Assembly: GCA_964553615.1 (NCBI GenBank)
Contig: CAZKMA010000011.1
Coordinates: 26,759-90,758 of the forward strand
DNA length: 64,000 nt
Reading direction: 5' to 3'
Source of the DNA: DATKUC01 sp964553615
Lineage (GTDB): Bacteria > Spirochaetota > Spirochaetia > DSM-27196 > DATKUC01
The notes beneath the pieces were generated by a model. The model made no database searches. It was not told the DNA's origin and was given only the letters and a program-made list of their open reading frames with translations. The position numbers were made by a program, and so were the translations under genes. Below, in pieces: positions 23,178 to 31,266 of this stretch. Within the stretch, counting starts at the first letter, position 1, and the number at the start of each line of letters is the position of its first letter.

Positions 23178-24617
23178 ATGGAACGAAAAAAGCTCTATCT
23201 GAATGGAAGCTGGAAGGATATGCCTGAACACTTCACCGTCCGGGACCCGGGAAACGGCGAAGTATTAGCTGAAATACCGGCAGCCGGGCAACCGGAGACC
23301 AGGCAGGCGCTGGAAGATGCACGGCAGGCGTTCCAGGTCTGGCGTTCGCTGCCCGCGATAAGACGGGGGGACTATCTTCTCGCCGTTGCCCACGAGCTCC
23401 TCCGCAGGAAGGAAGAGATTGCGCGCATCGTAACTCGCGAAAACGGCAAACCGTACGCACAGAGCCTCGGCGAAGTCGGCATGGCTGCCGATCATTTCCG
23501 ATGGTTTGCGGAAGAAGCGCGGCGGGCATACGGACGCATCATACCAAACCAGGCGGACGGAAAACGGCATATGGTTATCCGTGTGCCGGTTGGCGTAGTT
23601 GCCGCAATATCCCCGTGGAATTTCCCGCTTGTCCTTTCGAGCCGCAAAGTGGCACCGGCGCTCGCCGCAGGCTGCCCGGTCATCCTTCGCCCTGCAAGCC
23701 AGACACCGCTTTCGGCAATACTCCTCGCCGAATGCATGGAAGCTGCAGGAGTGCCGAAAGGGGTGTTCCAGGTCATTGCGGGTCCTGCGTCCCCTATCGC
23801 CGGCGAGTTCCTCGAAAACCCGATTTGCCGGAAGATCAGCTTCACCGGGTCGACCGAGGTCGGACGAACACTCATCCAGGGATCGACGAAAAATATAACG
23901 AAACTTTCGCTCGAGCTCGGCGGCCATGCACCGGTACTGGTCTTTGCAGACGCTGATCTCGATCGGGCGGTAGACGGGGCAATGATCACCAAGTTCCGCA
24001 ACACCGGTCAGTCCTGCATCGCCGCAAATCGCATCTACGTTGAGCGAAGTGTCTATCCGGAGTTCCTGAAACGGTTTTCCGAGAAGGCTGCGGAATTGAA
24101 GGTCGGCTATGGACTTGATGATGGGATGGACATCGGTCCGCTCGTAAACGAAGAGGCCATGAAGGGTGCCGTCCGCCATGTGGAGAACGCAAAACAGTCC
24201 GGCGGAAGGATACTCTGCGGTGGATCAGGTTTCGAAAAGAACGGTGGCTACTATTTCGAACCCACCGTCATCGCAGACGTTCCCGACAACGCGCTCTGCA
24301 TGACCGAGGAGACATTTGCACCAATTGCACCGGTAGTTGCGTTCGATACTGAAGAGGATGCAGTACAGGCCGCGAACAACACACAGTACGGACTTGCGGC
24401 ATATGCATTCACCAACAACGTGAACCGCATCTGGCGTCTGGCGGAGAGCGTGGAAGCGGGTACCATAGGCATAAACGACGCGGTGCCCTCCACCAGCAAC
24501 GCACCGTTCGGTGGATTCAAGCAGAGCGGCATCGGCAGGGAACTGGGAAGCGAAGGGCTGGACGCGTTCCTGGAGACCAAGCACATTTCGTTCGGCGGGG
24601 TACCCGACGCATGGTAA
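23178..24617 (+). CDS. aldehyde dehydrogenase (GabD-like), candidate sulfolactaldehyde dehydrogenase
   Basis: A 479-residue NAD(P)+-dependent aldehyde dehydrogenase of the succinate-semialdehyde group. The oxyanion Asn148 lies in SPWNFP, the general base Glu246 in LELGGH and the catalytic Cys280 in NTGQSC. The end is the usual PFGGFKQSGIGRELG. Characterised sulfolactaldehyde dehydrogenases belong to this group, and the position behind a transaldolase and opposite suyAB fits oxidation of sulfolactaldehyde to (S)-sulfolactate. The start has GGGAGGCGAAA upstream. The last codons lie inside a 17-base tandem repeat that continues past the stop. Confidence 0.88.
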   Translation: MERKKLYLNGSWKDMPEHFTVRDPGNGEVLAEIPAAGQPETRQALEDARQAFQVWRSLPAIRRGDYLLAVAHELLRRKEEIARIVTRENGKPYAQSLGEVGMAADHFRWFAEEARRAYGRIIPNQADGKRHMVIRVPVGVVAAISPWNFPLVLSSRKVAPALAAGCPVILRPASQTPLSAILLAECMEAAGVPKGVFQVIAGPASPIAGEFLENPICRKISFTGSTEVGRTLIQGSTKNITKLSLELGGHAPVLVFADADLDRAVDGAMITKFRNTGQSCIAANRIYVERSVYPEFLKRFSEKAAELKVGYGLDDGMDIGPLVNEEAMKGAVRHVENAKQSGGRILCGGSGFEKNGGYYFEPTVIADVPDNALCMTEETFAPIAPVVAFDTEEDAVQAANNTQYGLAAYAFTNNVNRIWRLAESVEAGTIGINDAVPSTSNAPFGGFKQSGIGRELGSEGLDAFLETKHISFGGVPDAW

Positions 24618-24672
24618 TGCGTCTCGCATGGTAATGCGTCTCGCATGGTAATGCGTCTCGCATGGTAATGCG
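24609..24672. repeat. 17-base tandem repeat overlapping the dehydrogenase stop codon
   Basis: Three full copies of GCATGGTAATGCGTCTC and a fourth of 13 bases. The first copy supplies the last two codons and the TAA. Each unit also contains the small inverted repeat GCAT-GGTA-ATGC. The array ends directly at the terminator. Confidence 0.9.
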
Positions 24673-24706
24673 AAAAAGGGGCCGGATTGAATCCGGTCCC
24701 TTTTTT
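24673..24706 (+). terminator. rho-independent terminator, usable in both directions
   Basis: An A-run at 24673-24677, a GC-rich stem GGGGCCGGA/TCCGGTCCC with one G-T pair and a five-base loop, and then six T. It ends the transaldolase-dehydrogenase operon and, read from the other strand, could stop transcription from the convergent isomerase gene. Confidence 0.85.
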
Positions 24707-24735
24707 ACTTCCGTCGCTGGCCATGCAGCAACTCT

Positions 24736-24761
24736 CTAGCGTCCTGTAAACAGGACGCTAG
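24736..24761 (-). repeat. perfect 12-base-arm inverted repeat at the isomerase stop codon
   Basis: The arm CTAGCGTCCTGT and its exact complement are separated by two bases. The stop codon of the minus-strand isomerase gene lies inside one arm. No T-run follows on either strand, so it is not a classical terminator by itself. It may be an mRNA 3' stabiliser or part of a double terminator with the hairpin at 24673. Confidence 0.6.
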
Positions 24762-26134
24762 TGCACGTCTATGCTCAACGATCGTGCCAGCCTGCGCAGG
24801 GTTTCCCGATGTCTGCCGGGAACAATACTCACGTGGTGCGGCATGCCGAAATGAACCATGTCATCGAACCAGGTGCGTATGTCTACCTCGTCGGTTTCAA
24901 AACGTCCATTTGTGCCAAGGAGATGGATGGGGGGCTTCGCAGTCCGTCCTTCGAGGATGGAAAGATGGTAGCGGTCGTCGCAACGCCATAGCCGATAGAG
25001 CGTTACCTCCATTCCCGCGCGAATTGTCCCGTCTACTACCGCAGGCTTCTTGTTGTTGAATTGCGGAGCAATGATCGGTCCCGTCGGTGAACCTATGGGG
25101 TCGCAGAGCTGAAACGGCATTGCTCCGGTGTGCCAGATTGTAATTGAATTCCGATCGTGCTCGAGCCAGTCACTCATGTAGACCGGTCCGAGCCCGAGAA
25201 GCTCACCCATCAGAATCCCGAGTGACCCGTCGACATCTCCTTCCATTGCAACCGCAACACCCTCGGAAGCCAGACGCGAGAACGCAAGATAGGGCCATTG
25301 ACCGATGAGGTTCGGGATCTCGGGCCAGCACCGTATGGCAATCGATGCAAGATTTTCGGTCTCCATGAGATCTCTGATGGCGAGGTAGACGCGTGATTGT
25401 ACCGGCAATACCTGCTCGTCGAGCCCGGTCTGAAAGGGGATACCAAGCTCGCGAAAAACAGCAACATCCTCGTCCACCCTTCCGTCATCCACCGCCTGAA
25501 CCAGGTCGACGAACTCGGGCACACCGATGTGGTAGAGCTGCGGACCAAGGAGTCTGCTGAGCGCAGCCGGATCGGCGTGCAGATCTACGAAACCGGGCGC
25601 ATGGTAGCCAACAAGGCCGATCTTGGCCATGGAGACGCTCGCGGCGGTGCCGGTGACGCGCACGGCACGCAGGAGGTCGTTCCGGCATCCCTGGTCGGCA
25701 GGGTGTCCGTATACGAGCTCAAACTGTCGCCCGAGCTGGCGCAGGGTCGCCGCGAAAACATGAGTTCCAACAAGCGAGTTGGCGCTTATTGCAGGCCCGG
25801 TCGGGCGTTCGGGGGTTGCCCACAGGATGAGCCCGCCGCGCCAGAGCTGACCGATGATCGGCGCGAGCTTCCCGTCGCTGATTGTCGGCTGGGCCACCAG
25901 GAGGGTGGTTGCACCTGCCGCGGCACATTCGGCGACCGCCGCGCGAACGGCAGTGTCGTCTGCCACCGAGTCCGACGGTATGACCACGTCGAGTCCGAGA
26001 GCTTTCACGGCCTCCCGGATCGAACCCCGTACCTCCGATCCCCACTCCGGATCGAACCCCGGACGTTTTCTTCCGAGAAACAGCACTCCCACTCTTGCCA
26101 TTGACCGTTGGCTGTACAGCCTGTCCAAACGCAT
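24758..26134 (-). CDS. L-fucose/L-arabinose isomerase-type sugar isomerase, candidate sulfosugar isomerase
   Basis: A 458-residue member of the FucI/AraA isomerase fold. The metal-binding acidic pair lies in AMEGDVDGSLGILMGELL and a late histidine lies in TIWHTGAMPF. The N-terminal half has DPEWGSEVRGSIREAV and LLVAQPTISDGKLAP. Such enzymes interconvert aldoses and ketoses, often 6-deoxy sugars. Sulfoquinovose is a 6-deoxy-6-sulfo sugar, so isomerisation to sulfofructose would supply the missing step of the neighbouring pathway (inference). The start at 26134 has GAGAGG and AGGA upstream. An ATG at 26101 begins closer to the conserved fold but has no ribosome site. A -10 TATAAT lies at 26182-26187 on the minus strand. 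The gene has its own transcript, converging on the dehydrogenase. Confidence 0.8.
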   Translation of the reverse strand: MRLDRLYSQRSMARVGVLFLGRKRPGFDPEWGSEVRGSIREAVKALGLDVVIPSDSVADDTAVRAAVAECAAAGATTLLVAQPTISDGKLAPIIGQLWRGGLILWATPERPTGPAISANSLVGTHVFAATLRQLGRQFELVYGHPADQGCRNDLLRAVRVTGTAASVSMAKIGLVGYHAPGFVDLHADPAALSRLLGPQLYHIGVPEFVDLVQAVDDGRVDEDVAVFRELGIPFQTGLDEQVLPVQSRVYLAIRDLMETENLASIAIRCWPEIPNLIGQWPYLAFSRLASEGVAVAMEGDVDGSLGILMGELLGLGPVYMSDWLEHDRNSITIWHTGAMPFQLCDPIGSPTGPIIAPQFNNKKPAVVDGTIRAGMEVTLYRLWRCDDRYHLSILEGRTAKPPIHLLGTNGRFETDEVDIRTWFDDMVHFGMPHHVSIVPGRHRETLRRLARSLSIDVH

Positions 26135-26414
26135 AGTCCTGAACCTCTCTCGCTATCTTAATTACTTAGTTTCAGAAAATAATTATATGGAGTGTATCAT
26201 CGTTCCTGACACCTGTAAAGCGTGCCTCCTGATACTCCGTGGCAAAAAAGCGAACAACGCCGGGTACTCGCAGACACGCTGAGAATAGTCGGCGCCTGCA
26301 CCTTCGCGGGTGCAATCAGGATTCTGCTCTCGGACCGATTACTGCAGCGCTGACTCCAGGGAAATTCCGGCAGATTTTTCGCCGATGAGCGCCGTACCAC
26401 GGGATTTCAGCTCG

Positions 26415-27134
26415 CTACGGTCCGGATACCCCGGCTGCAGCCAGAGCCTTGTTAATAGCCTTCTGGTAAACGGCAAACGGTTCTGCCCCGACAATCTCTT
26501 CCCCGTTGACGAAAAGCGTTGGTGTTCCCGCGACCCCCTTTGAAGCGCCTTCAACCTGGTCCTGGTTCACACGGCTCCGGTATTTTCCGCTGTCCAGGTC
26601 CGCGTTGAACTTCTTCATATCCAATCCGAGGGCCCTGGCATACATTTTCAGGGTCGCCGGAGAAAAGTCTCCGGAATTAATGCCAAACTGGTTGGCAAAA
26701 AGAACATCGTGGTACTGCCAGAATCTGTTTTGTGCGCCCGCGGCATACGCGGCCATCGCTGCGTCTTCGGATTCGGTGTTCGGGGTTGCCGCCCTGGCAG
26801 ACAGGAAATTGCCCATGGAATGGTAGACAAAGTACACCTTCCCTGTCCGGACGTACTCATCAATAATCTGCGGCTCCGTTTGCTGCGCGAACCGCTTGCA
26901 GTAGGGGCACTGGAAATCCGAGTACTCGTCAATGCGAACCGGGGCTTTCGGGTTCCCGATCGCGTTGTCATGTTGCATCGGATAAACCTGCGGCGCCGGT
27001 CTGTTTACCCCCGGAACGTCGGTCCAGCTCGCGGTCTTCGGTGCAGATGCACAGCCTGCAAGGAGCAGGATCGTGACCGACACGATTGCTGCAATTGTCA
27101 TGACCATCCTGCTGCGGATTCGAGTATTCTTCAC
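26415..27134 (-). CDS. DsbA-family thiol-disulfide lipoprotein
   Basis: A 239-residue exported thioredoxin-fold protein. The lipoprotein signal peptide has the box LLAGC (Cys28). The active site CPYC is at residues 76-79 in SDFQCPYCKRF, and the cis-proline loop is GVAGTPTLFVNG. This subgroup (thioredoxin_4) acts outside the cytoplasm as an oxidase, isomerase or reductase of protein disulfides. GTG at 27134 has GGGAGG seven bases upstream. The gene stands alone between divergent and unrelated genes. About 280 bases without a recognisable feature separate it from the isomerase start. Confidence 0.9.
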   Translation of the reverse strand: MKNTRIRSRMVMTIAAIVSVTILLLAGCASAPKTASWTDVPGVNRPAPQVYPMQHDNAIGNPKAPVRIDEYSDFQCPYCKRFAQQTEPQIIDEYVRTGKVYFVYHSMGNFLSARAATPNTESEDAAMAAYAAGAQNRFWQYHDVLFANQFGINSGDFSPATLKMYARALGLDMKKFNADLDSGKYRSRVNQDQVEGASKGVAGTPTLFVNGEEIVGAEPFAVYQKAINKALAAAGVSGP

Positions 27135-27258
27135 GGTTTTCCTCCCATCTCCACCCGGCTAAAATATCATGTTTCCGCCATGAGCGAGAAGCAAGCCAGC
27201 ACCACGGGGTTCGTATGATTCACAATCTACGCTACAATCACACAAATAGGAGAAATAA

Positions 27259-28158
27259 ATGACTGGTCCTGCAGGATTCATTGGTTTGGGTATCATGGGT
27301 CGCCCTATGGCACAGAACCTCGCGAAATCGGTCGAGATTCTCGCGTTCGATGTCGACAAGCACCGTGCCGACGGAATGGAGAATGTGCACCCGGCGGCGA
27401 GTGTGAGTGAAGTTGGAAAGGCGTGCAACGTTGTCCTTATGTCGCTGCCGAGCACGACGATTGTGGAGGCTGTTGTCATGGGACCCGGCGGGTTGCTGGA
27501 GACCCTTCCCTCGGGATCTCTGATCATCGATCTGAGCACAACCTTGCCTACCTCTTCCCAGAAGATCGAGAAGCTCTCGGCGTCTCGCGGGATTGCATTT
27601 GTTGACGCTCCGGTGAGCGGTGGAGAGGCAGGCGCACAGAATGCGTCGCTTTCAGTCATGGCAGGCGGCACGGAGAGTGCCTTCGAGCGAGCCCTTCCCT
27701 ATTTGAGGGCGATTGGAAGCTCAGTCGTTCATATGGGCGCCATCGGCTCCGGCGGTGTCGCAAAGCTGGTAAATAACATGATAGTGGGTGCCGAGTTCGC
27801 CGTTATCGCGGAAGGGTTTGCCCTGGCGGCACGCTTCGGTCTCGACCCATCCACCCTGTACGAGGCAATTCGTGGCGGATGGGCAGCATCGAAGGTGCTC
27901 GACGTGAGCGCGCCGGCAATGATTAAAAATGACTACCGACCCGGCGGCACGGTAGATCTCATCGAGAAGGACATGGGGTATGCGCGAACGCTCGCAACCG
28001 AACGGCGTGTTCCCGTTCCGGTAACCGCAATTGCGCACGAAATCTACGTGGCGGCGCAGGCTCACGGAGACGGGAAGTCGGCGCAGCCGGTTATTATCCG
28101 CATGTGGGAAGAGCTCATGAACGCGCAGGGAATCGACGATACAGGAGAAAAATCATGA
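27259..28158 (+). CDS. beta-hydroxyacid dehydrogenase (3-hydroxyisobutyrate/tartronate-semialdehyde reductase family)
   Basis: A 299-residue NAD(P)-dependent enzyme with GFIGLGIMGRPMAQNL (cofactor loop), DAPVSGGEAGAQ (substrate loop) and the catalytic lysine in GGVAKLVNNMI. The family includes GarR, 3-hydroxyisobutyrate dehydrogenase and sulfolactaldehyde reductase (YihU). The substrate loop here looks GarR-like rather than YihU-like, so reduction of tartronate semialdehyde or a related aldehyde is the safer call. The ATG has AGGAGA upstream, and TACAAT at 27233-27238 may be its -10. Its stop overlaps the next start as ATGA, so the propeller protein is translated with it. Confidence 0.88.
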   Translation: MTGPAGFIGLGIMGRPMAQNLAKSVEILAFDVDKHRADGMENVHPAASVSEVGKACNVVLMSLPSTTIVEAVVMGPGGLLETLPSGSLIIDLSTTLPTSSQKIEKLSASRGIAFVDAPVSGGEAGAQNASLSVMAGGTESAFERALPYLRAIGSSVVHMGAIGSGGVAKLVNNMIVGAEFAVIAEGFALAARFGLDPSTLYEAIRGGWAASKVLDVSAPAMIKNDYRPGGTVDLIEKDMGYARTLATERRVPVPVTAIAHEIYVAAQAHGDGKSAQPVIIRMWEELMNAQGIDDTGEKS

Positions 28159-29198
28159 CGGTAACCAGGAAGTCGATCTTTACTATGTCGATGCCATACA
28201 CGGTCGCAACTGTGCGGTTAGGAGGGCGTGAACAGATTGTTGCAGCAACGGAGGATCACGGGAAGACGATTCTCACATCCCCCCCGCAATGGCGGGCCAG
28301 CGAACTGCTGCCAGGACCCGGAGGTTGCATGTCGATTGCGCAGCCGTCGGGCTCAGAGCGGATGTTCGCAATCTATGGTTGTTTCCCGGGATACCAGTTC
28401 CACGATGCAGCGGTATACGAGATCCTGCCAACGAAAGAATCCGAAGCCGGGGCGAGCCCCTACGAGCTGCGCACCGTCTTTCCCCTCCCCTTTGCCCACC
28501 GCATCTGTTTCGCCACACGAAACGGCACGGAGTACCTCATTTCCGCGAATCTGGCCCTGACAAAGAAGGGAGCAGATGACTGGACCGAGCCGGGCACCGT
28601 ATACGCTGCACCTATTCCTGAATCGCCGGATGGTCAGTGGAAGCCCGAACCCATTCTGCGGGACCTCCACAAGAATCACTGCATGTACTCCGGCTCTCTG
28701 CACGGCCGGCGTGTGCTTATGGTCGGTGGTCAGGAAGGCCTTTTCAGCTTCGACCTCGACGCGGCCGGAGACGGCTGGAATGCGGAACGGATCCTTGACC
28801 ATGAAATAAGCGAGGTGGTCGCTATTGATCTGGACGGAGACGGTATTGACGAGCTCGTTACCATCGAGCCGTTTCACGGAAGCCGGCTCTTTGTATACCG
28901 GGCAACGGACAATGGATGGATGCGCGTAAGCGAGTATCCGCTGCAATACGGCCACGGCGTCTTCGGTGGAACCATCGCCGGCAAAACGGCCCTGGTGGTC
29001 GGAAACCGCGCAGGCAACAAGAACCTCGAAATCCTCGTGCCCACGGGGGGGTCCGACCTTACACTCAGCGGGCATGTTGTTGCCGAAGGAGTGGGTTCAG
29101 CAAACGTCGCACTCATGGAGCATGCGGGCGCAACGTGGATTGTCGCAACGAACCAGGCAGATTCGGAAGTCACGGCCTATCGGATCGACGATCTCTAG
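28155..29198 (+). CDS. VCBS/FG-GAP-type beta-propeller protein of unknown function
   Basis: A 347-residue protein without signal peptide, built of beta-propeller-like repeats. The clearest is DLDGDGIDELVTIEPFHG near residue 220, a calcium-binding FG-GAP/VCBS signature. Others include LMVGGQEGLFSFDLDAAGDG and ALVVGNRAGNKNLE. The start is fixed by the ATGA overlap with the dehydrogenase and AGGAGAAAAATC upstream. Similar cytoplasmic propellers occur in carbohydrate operons, where their role is not known to me. The tight coupling suggests a shared metabolic function with the dehydrogenase. Confidence 0.7.
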   Translation: MTVTRKSIFTMSMPYTVATVRLGGREQIVAATEDHGKTILTSPPQWRASELLPGPGGCMSIAQPSGSERMFAIYGCFPGYQFHDAAVYEILPTKESEAGASPYELRTVFPLPFAHRICFATRNGTEYLISANLALTKKGADDWTEPGTVYAAPIPESPDGQWKPEPILRDLHKNHCMYSGSLHGRRVLMVGGQEGLFSFDLDAAGDGWNAERILDHEISEVVAIDLDGDGIDELVTIEPFHGSRLFVYRATDNGWMRVSEYPLQYGHGVFGGTIAGKTALVVGNRAGNKNLEILVPTGGSDLTLSGHVVAEGVGSANVALMEHAGATWIVATNQADSEVTAYRIDDL

Positions 29199-29261
29199 GA
29201 ATCGGGATATCGGCGGACGGCGCCGGAACGCCGGCCGCCTCGGCCCGCTTAGTGCGTCGAT

Positions 29262-31073
29262 TCAGAACTCTTCGAACTGTTCATCGATTGTGTCCCTGGA
29301 GTTACCGCCCGCACGAAGGGTTATGCCCGTTCCCGCGGAAATTGACTGAGCGTCCCACGTTCCGGCCGTGGCTGTTGCCGTGTCTTCGGACGCTGCAGCA
29401 TGTCGCGTCCAATCTGAGTGCCCCGATCGATGTAATCGGGAGTCTGCCGCACCTGCGGAGTCGAGCCTTCCGACATGCGGTCCGCCGGTTCGCTCGGGCA
29501 AAGCGCGCTGTTTCTTCGTTGCCCCGTTTTCGGCCAACCGGAAAAACTCTATGGTTTCCGCAAGCTCTTCCGCCTGACTCGAGAGCTCTTCTGCCATCGA
29601 CGCCATCTCTTCGCTTGCGCTGGCCGTCTGCTGAATAACGGTATCAAGCTGATTGATTGCAGTATCGATCTGGTTCGCGCCAATCGTCTGTTCGCGGCTT
29701 GCAGCCGATATTTCCTGCACCAGATCCGCAGTCTTCCGGATATCCGGTACTATTGCCCGGATGCGCACGCCTGCGTCTTCGGCTATTCCAACGCTTTTCT
29801 GGCTGATCTCCTGGATAACACCCGCGGCGTTCTGTGATCGCTCGGCAAGTTTCCGCACCTCGCTTGCAACGACCGCGAAGCCTCGCCCGGCATCCCCTGC
29901 GCGAGCCGCCTCAATTGCCGCATTCAATGCAAGCAGATTTGTCTGCCGCGCAATTTCTCCGATAATCCCGATCTGTTCGGTAATTTCCTTCATTGCGGAA
30001 AGCGTTGACTCAACCGCTTCCGCGCCGGATTCGGCGTCATCGGCGGCCTTCTTTGCCATCTGCTCGGTCAATTCCGCATTCTCCGCATTCTGACGAATTG
30101 TGCTTGTCATCTCTTCAACGGAGCTGGATACCTCCTCTGCGCTCGACGCCTGCTCCGCTGCGCCCTGGCTCAGTTCCTGAGCGGACGAGCTGATCTGCTC
30201 GCTGCTCGATGCAACGTTCCGGATTGCAAGCTGGATTTCTCCGACTATCCGCGTCAACGCATCGGCCATGTGGTGAAGCGACGCATCGATGCCCGTGCGC
30301 TCTCTCATCACTGATACGTTCAGGTCTGCCGTGCCGCCCCGGGAGGAAGCCCCGGCGCTGATGGTCAGGTCTCCGGATGCCACCTTTTCGGCCACGGCGG
30401 CAATGACAACCGGTTCCCCGCCAACCTGAACCATGACCGAACGGGTTAATAGAAGCCCTGCGGCGACTGCGGCAACAGCCGCGATGATCAGCATGACGAC
30501 GAGAGCGAGTGTCGTGGAATTGGCCAGAGCGGTGTTGGCGTTCGATATACTGGTTGCCGATGCCATGGTTGCGTTCACAATTCCGTCGACCGCGGACTGA
30601 AGGGCGGCAGCGGCCCGGGAACCCGCACCGTCGAGCAGCGCAATTGCGGCGGCGTCGTTGTTCGAACGGGCAAGCCCGGCGACACGCTGGATGACTGAAT
30701 TGTAAGATGAACGCGCACTCTTCAGCGTGGCGTACCGCGCCTGCTCGTCCTTCGCGCTTACAGACCGCTCGTAGCTCTTGAGTGCCGTGTCTATCTTGCC
30801 GTTCAGATCGGTGATCGCTGAGTCGGCACTGGATATTTCTGCCTGGGTGTTACTATCCACCATCTTCCGGGCATCGATCCTGAGTAACTCGGAATCACGG
30901 GAAACGGTAATGAGATCCCGGAGCGGCACGGTCGTCTTTTCGAACATTGCCGAATATGCCGTGTCGATTGTACGAAGGCTGTAGACCCCGAAACCTCCGA
31001 GAACTATTGCTATCAGGAGAATTATCGAAAATCCTCCCAGAAGTCGTGCGCGTAGCGAAAGCCCCTTTCTCAT
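29262..31073 (-). CDS. methyl-accepting chemotaxis protein
   Basis: A 603-residue membrane receptor. The first helix is at about residues 10-32, followed by a periplasmic four-helix-bundle sensor domain, a second helix at about 187-210 and a HAMP-like segment. The long signalling domain has the hairpin tip IGEIARQTNLLALNAAIEAARAGD (split here by its kinase-contact core), near residue 400. About 60 low-complexity residues follow, ending DEQFEEF, an acidic and aromatic tail that may serve as a CheR/CheB tether. The ATG has GAGGAGGAAG upstream. No other chemotaxis genes are in the window, so it is a stand-alone receptor. Its ligand is unknown. Confidence 0.93.
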   Translation of the reverse strand: MRKGLSLRARLLGGFSIILLIAIVLGGFGVYSLRTIDTAYSAMFEKTTVPLRDLITVSRDSELLRIDARKMVDSNTQAEISSADSAITDLNGKIDTALKSYERSVSAKDEQARYATLKSARSSYNSVIQRVAGLARSNNDAAAIALLDGAGSRAAAALQSAVDGIVNATMASATSISNANTALANSTTLALVVMLIIAAVAAVAAGLLLTRSVMVQVGGEPVVIAAVAEKVASGDLTISAGASSRGGTADLNVSVMRERTGIDASLHHMADALTRIVGEIQLAIRNVASSSEQISSSAQELSQGAAEQASSAEEVSSSVEEMTSTIRQNAENAELTEQMAKKAADDAESGAEAVESTLSAMKEITEQIGIIGEIARQTNLLALNAAIEAARAGDAGRGFAVVASEVRKLAERSQNAAGVIQEISQKSVGIAEDAGVRIRAIVPDIRKTADLVQEISAASREQTIGANQIDTAINQLDTVIQQTASASEEMASMAEELSSQAEELAETIEFFRLAENGATKKQRALPERTGGPHVGRLDSAGAADSRLHRSGHSDWTRHAAASEDTATATAGTWDAQSISAGTGITLRAGGNSRDTIDEQFEEF

Positions 31074-31215
31074 GCGTTCTTCCTCCTCATCAGGATTCGC
31101 AGATGGTCAAAATATTTATACTGGACAAATCAACAGTAGTTATTTTGTTGGATAATAATTACATATTCATTACCAAAACATTACATATGAGACAGATTTC
31201 TTCCGGTCGTCGAAA

Positions 31216-31244
31216 TTGCGACTTGTTCTCTTCCTGCGTATACT
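31216..31244 (+). promoter_or_regulatory. predicted promoter of the OmpR-type two-component operon
   Basis: TTGCGA at 31216-31221 and TATACT at 31239-31244 are separated by 17 bases. The predicted leader before the ATG at 31267 is about 16 bases. Confidence 0.55.
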
Positions 31245-31266
31245 TCAGTATGTAGAAATTAGGAAT

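Noticed and set aside
27259..28158. The beta-hydroxyacid dehydrogenase as sulfolactaldehyde reductase (YihU type)
   Set aside because: The substrate loop DAPVSGGEAGAQ is GarR-like, and the gene is outside the sulfosugar operons. The sulfo-lyase route does not need it.
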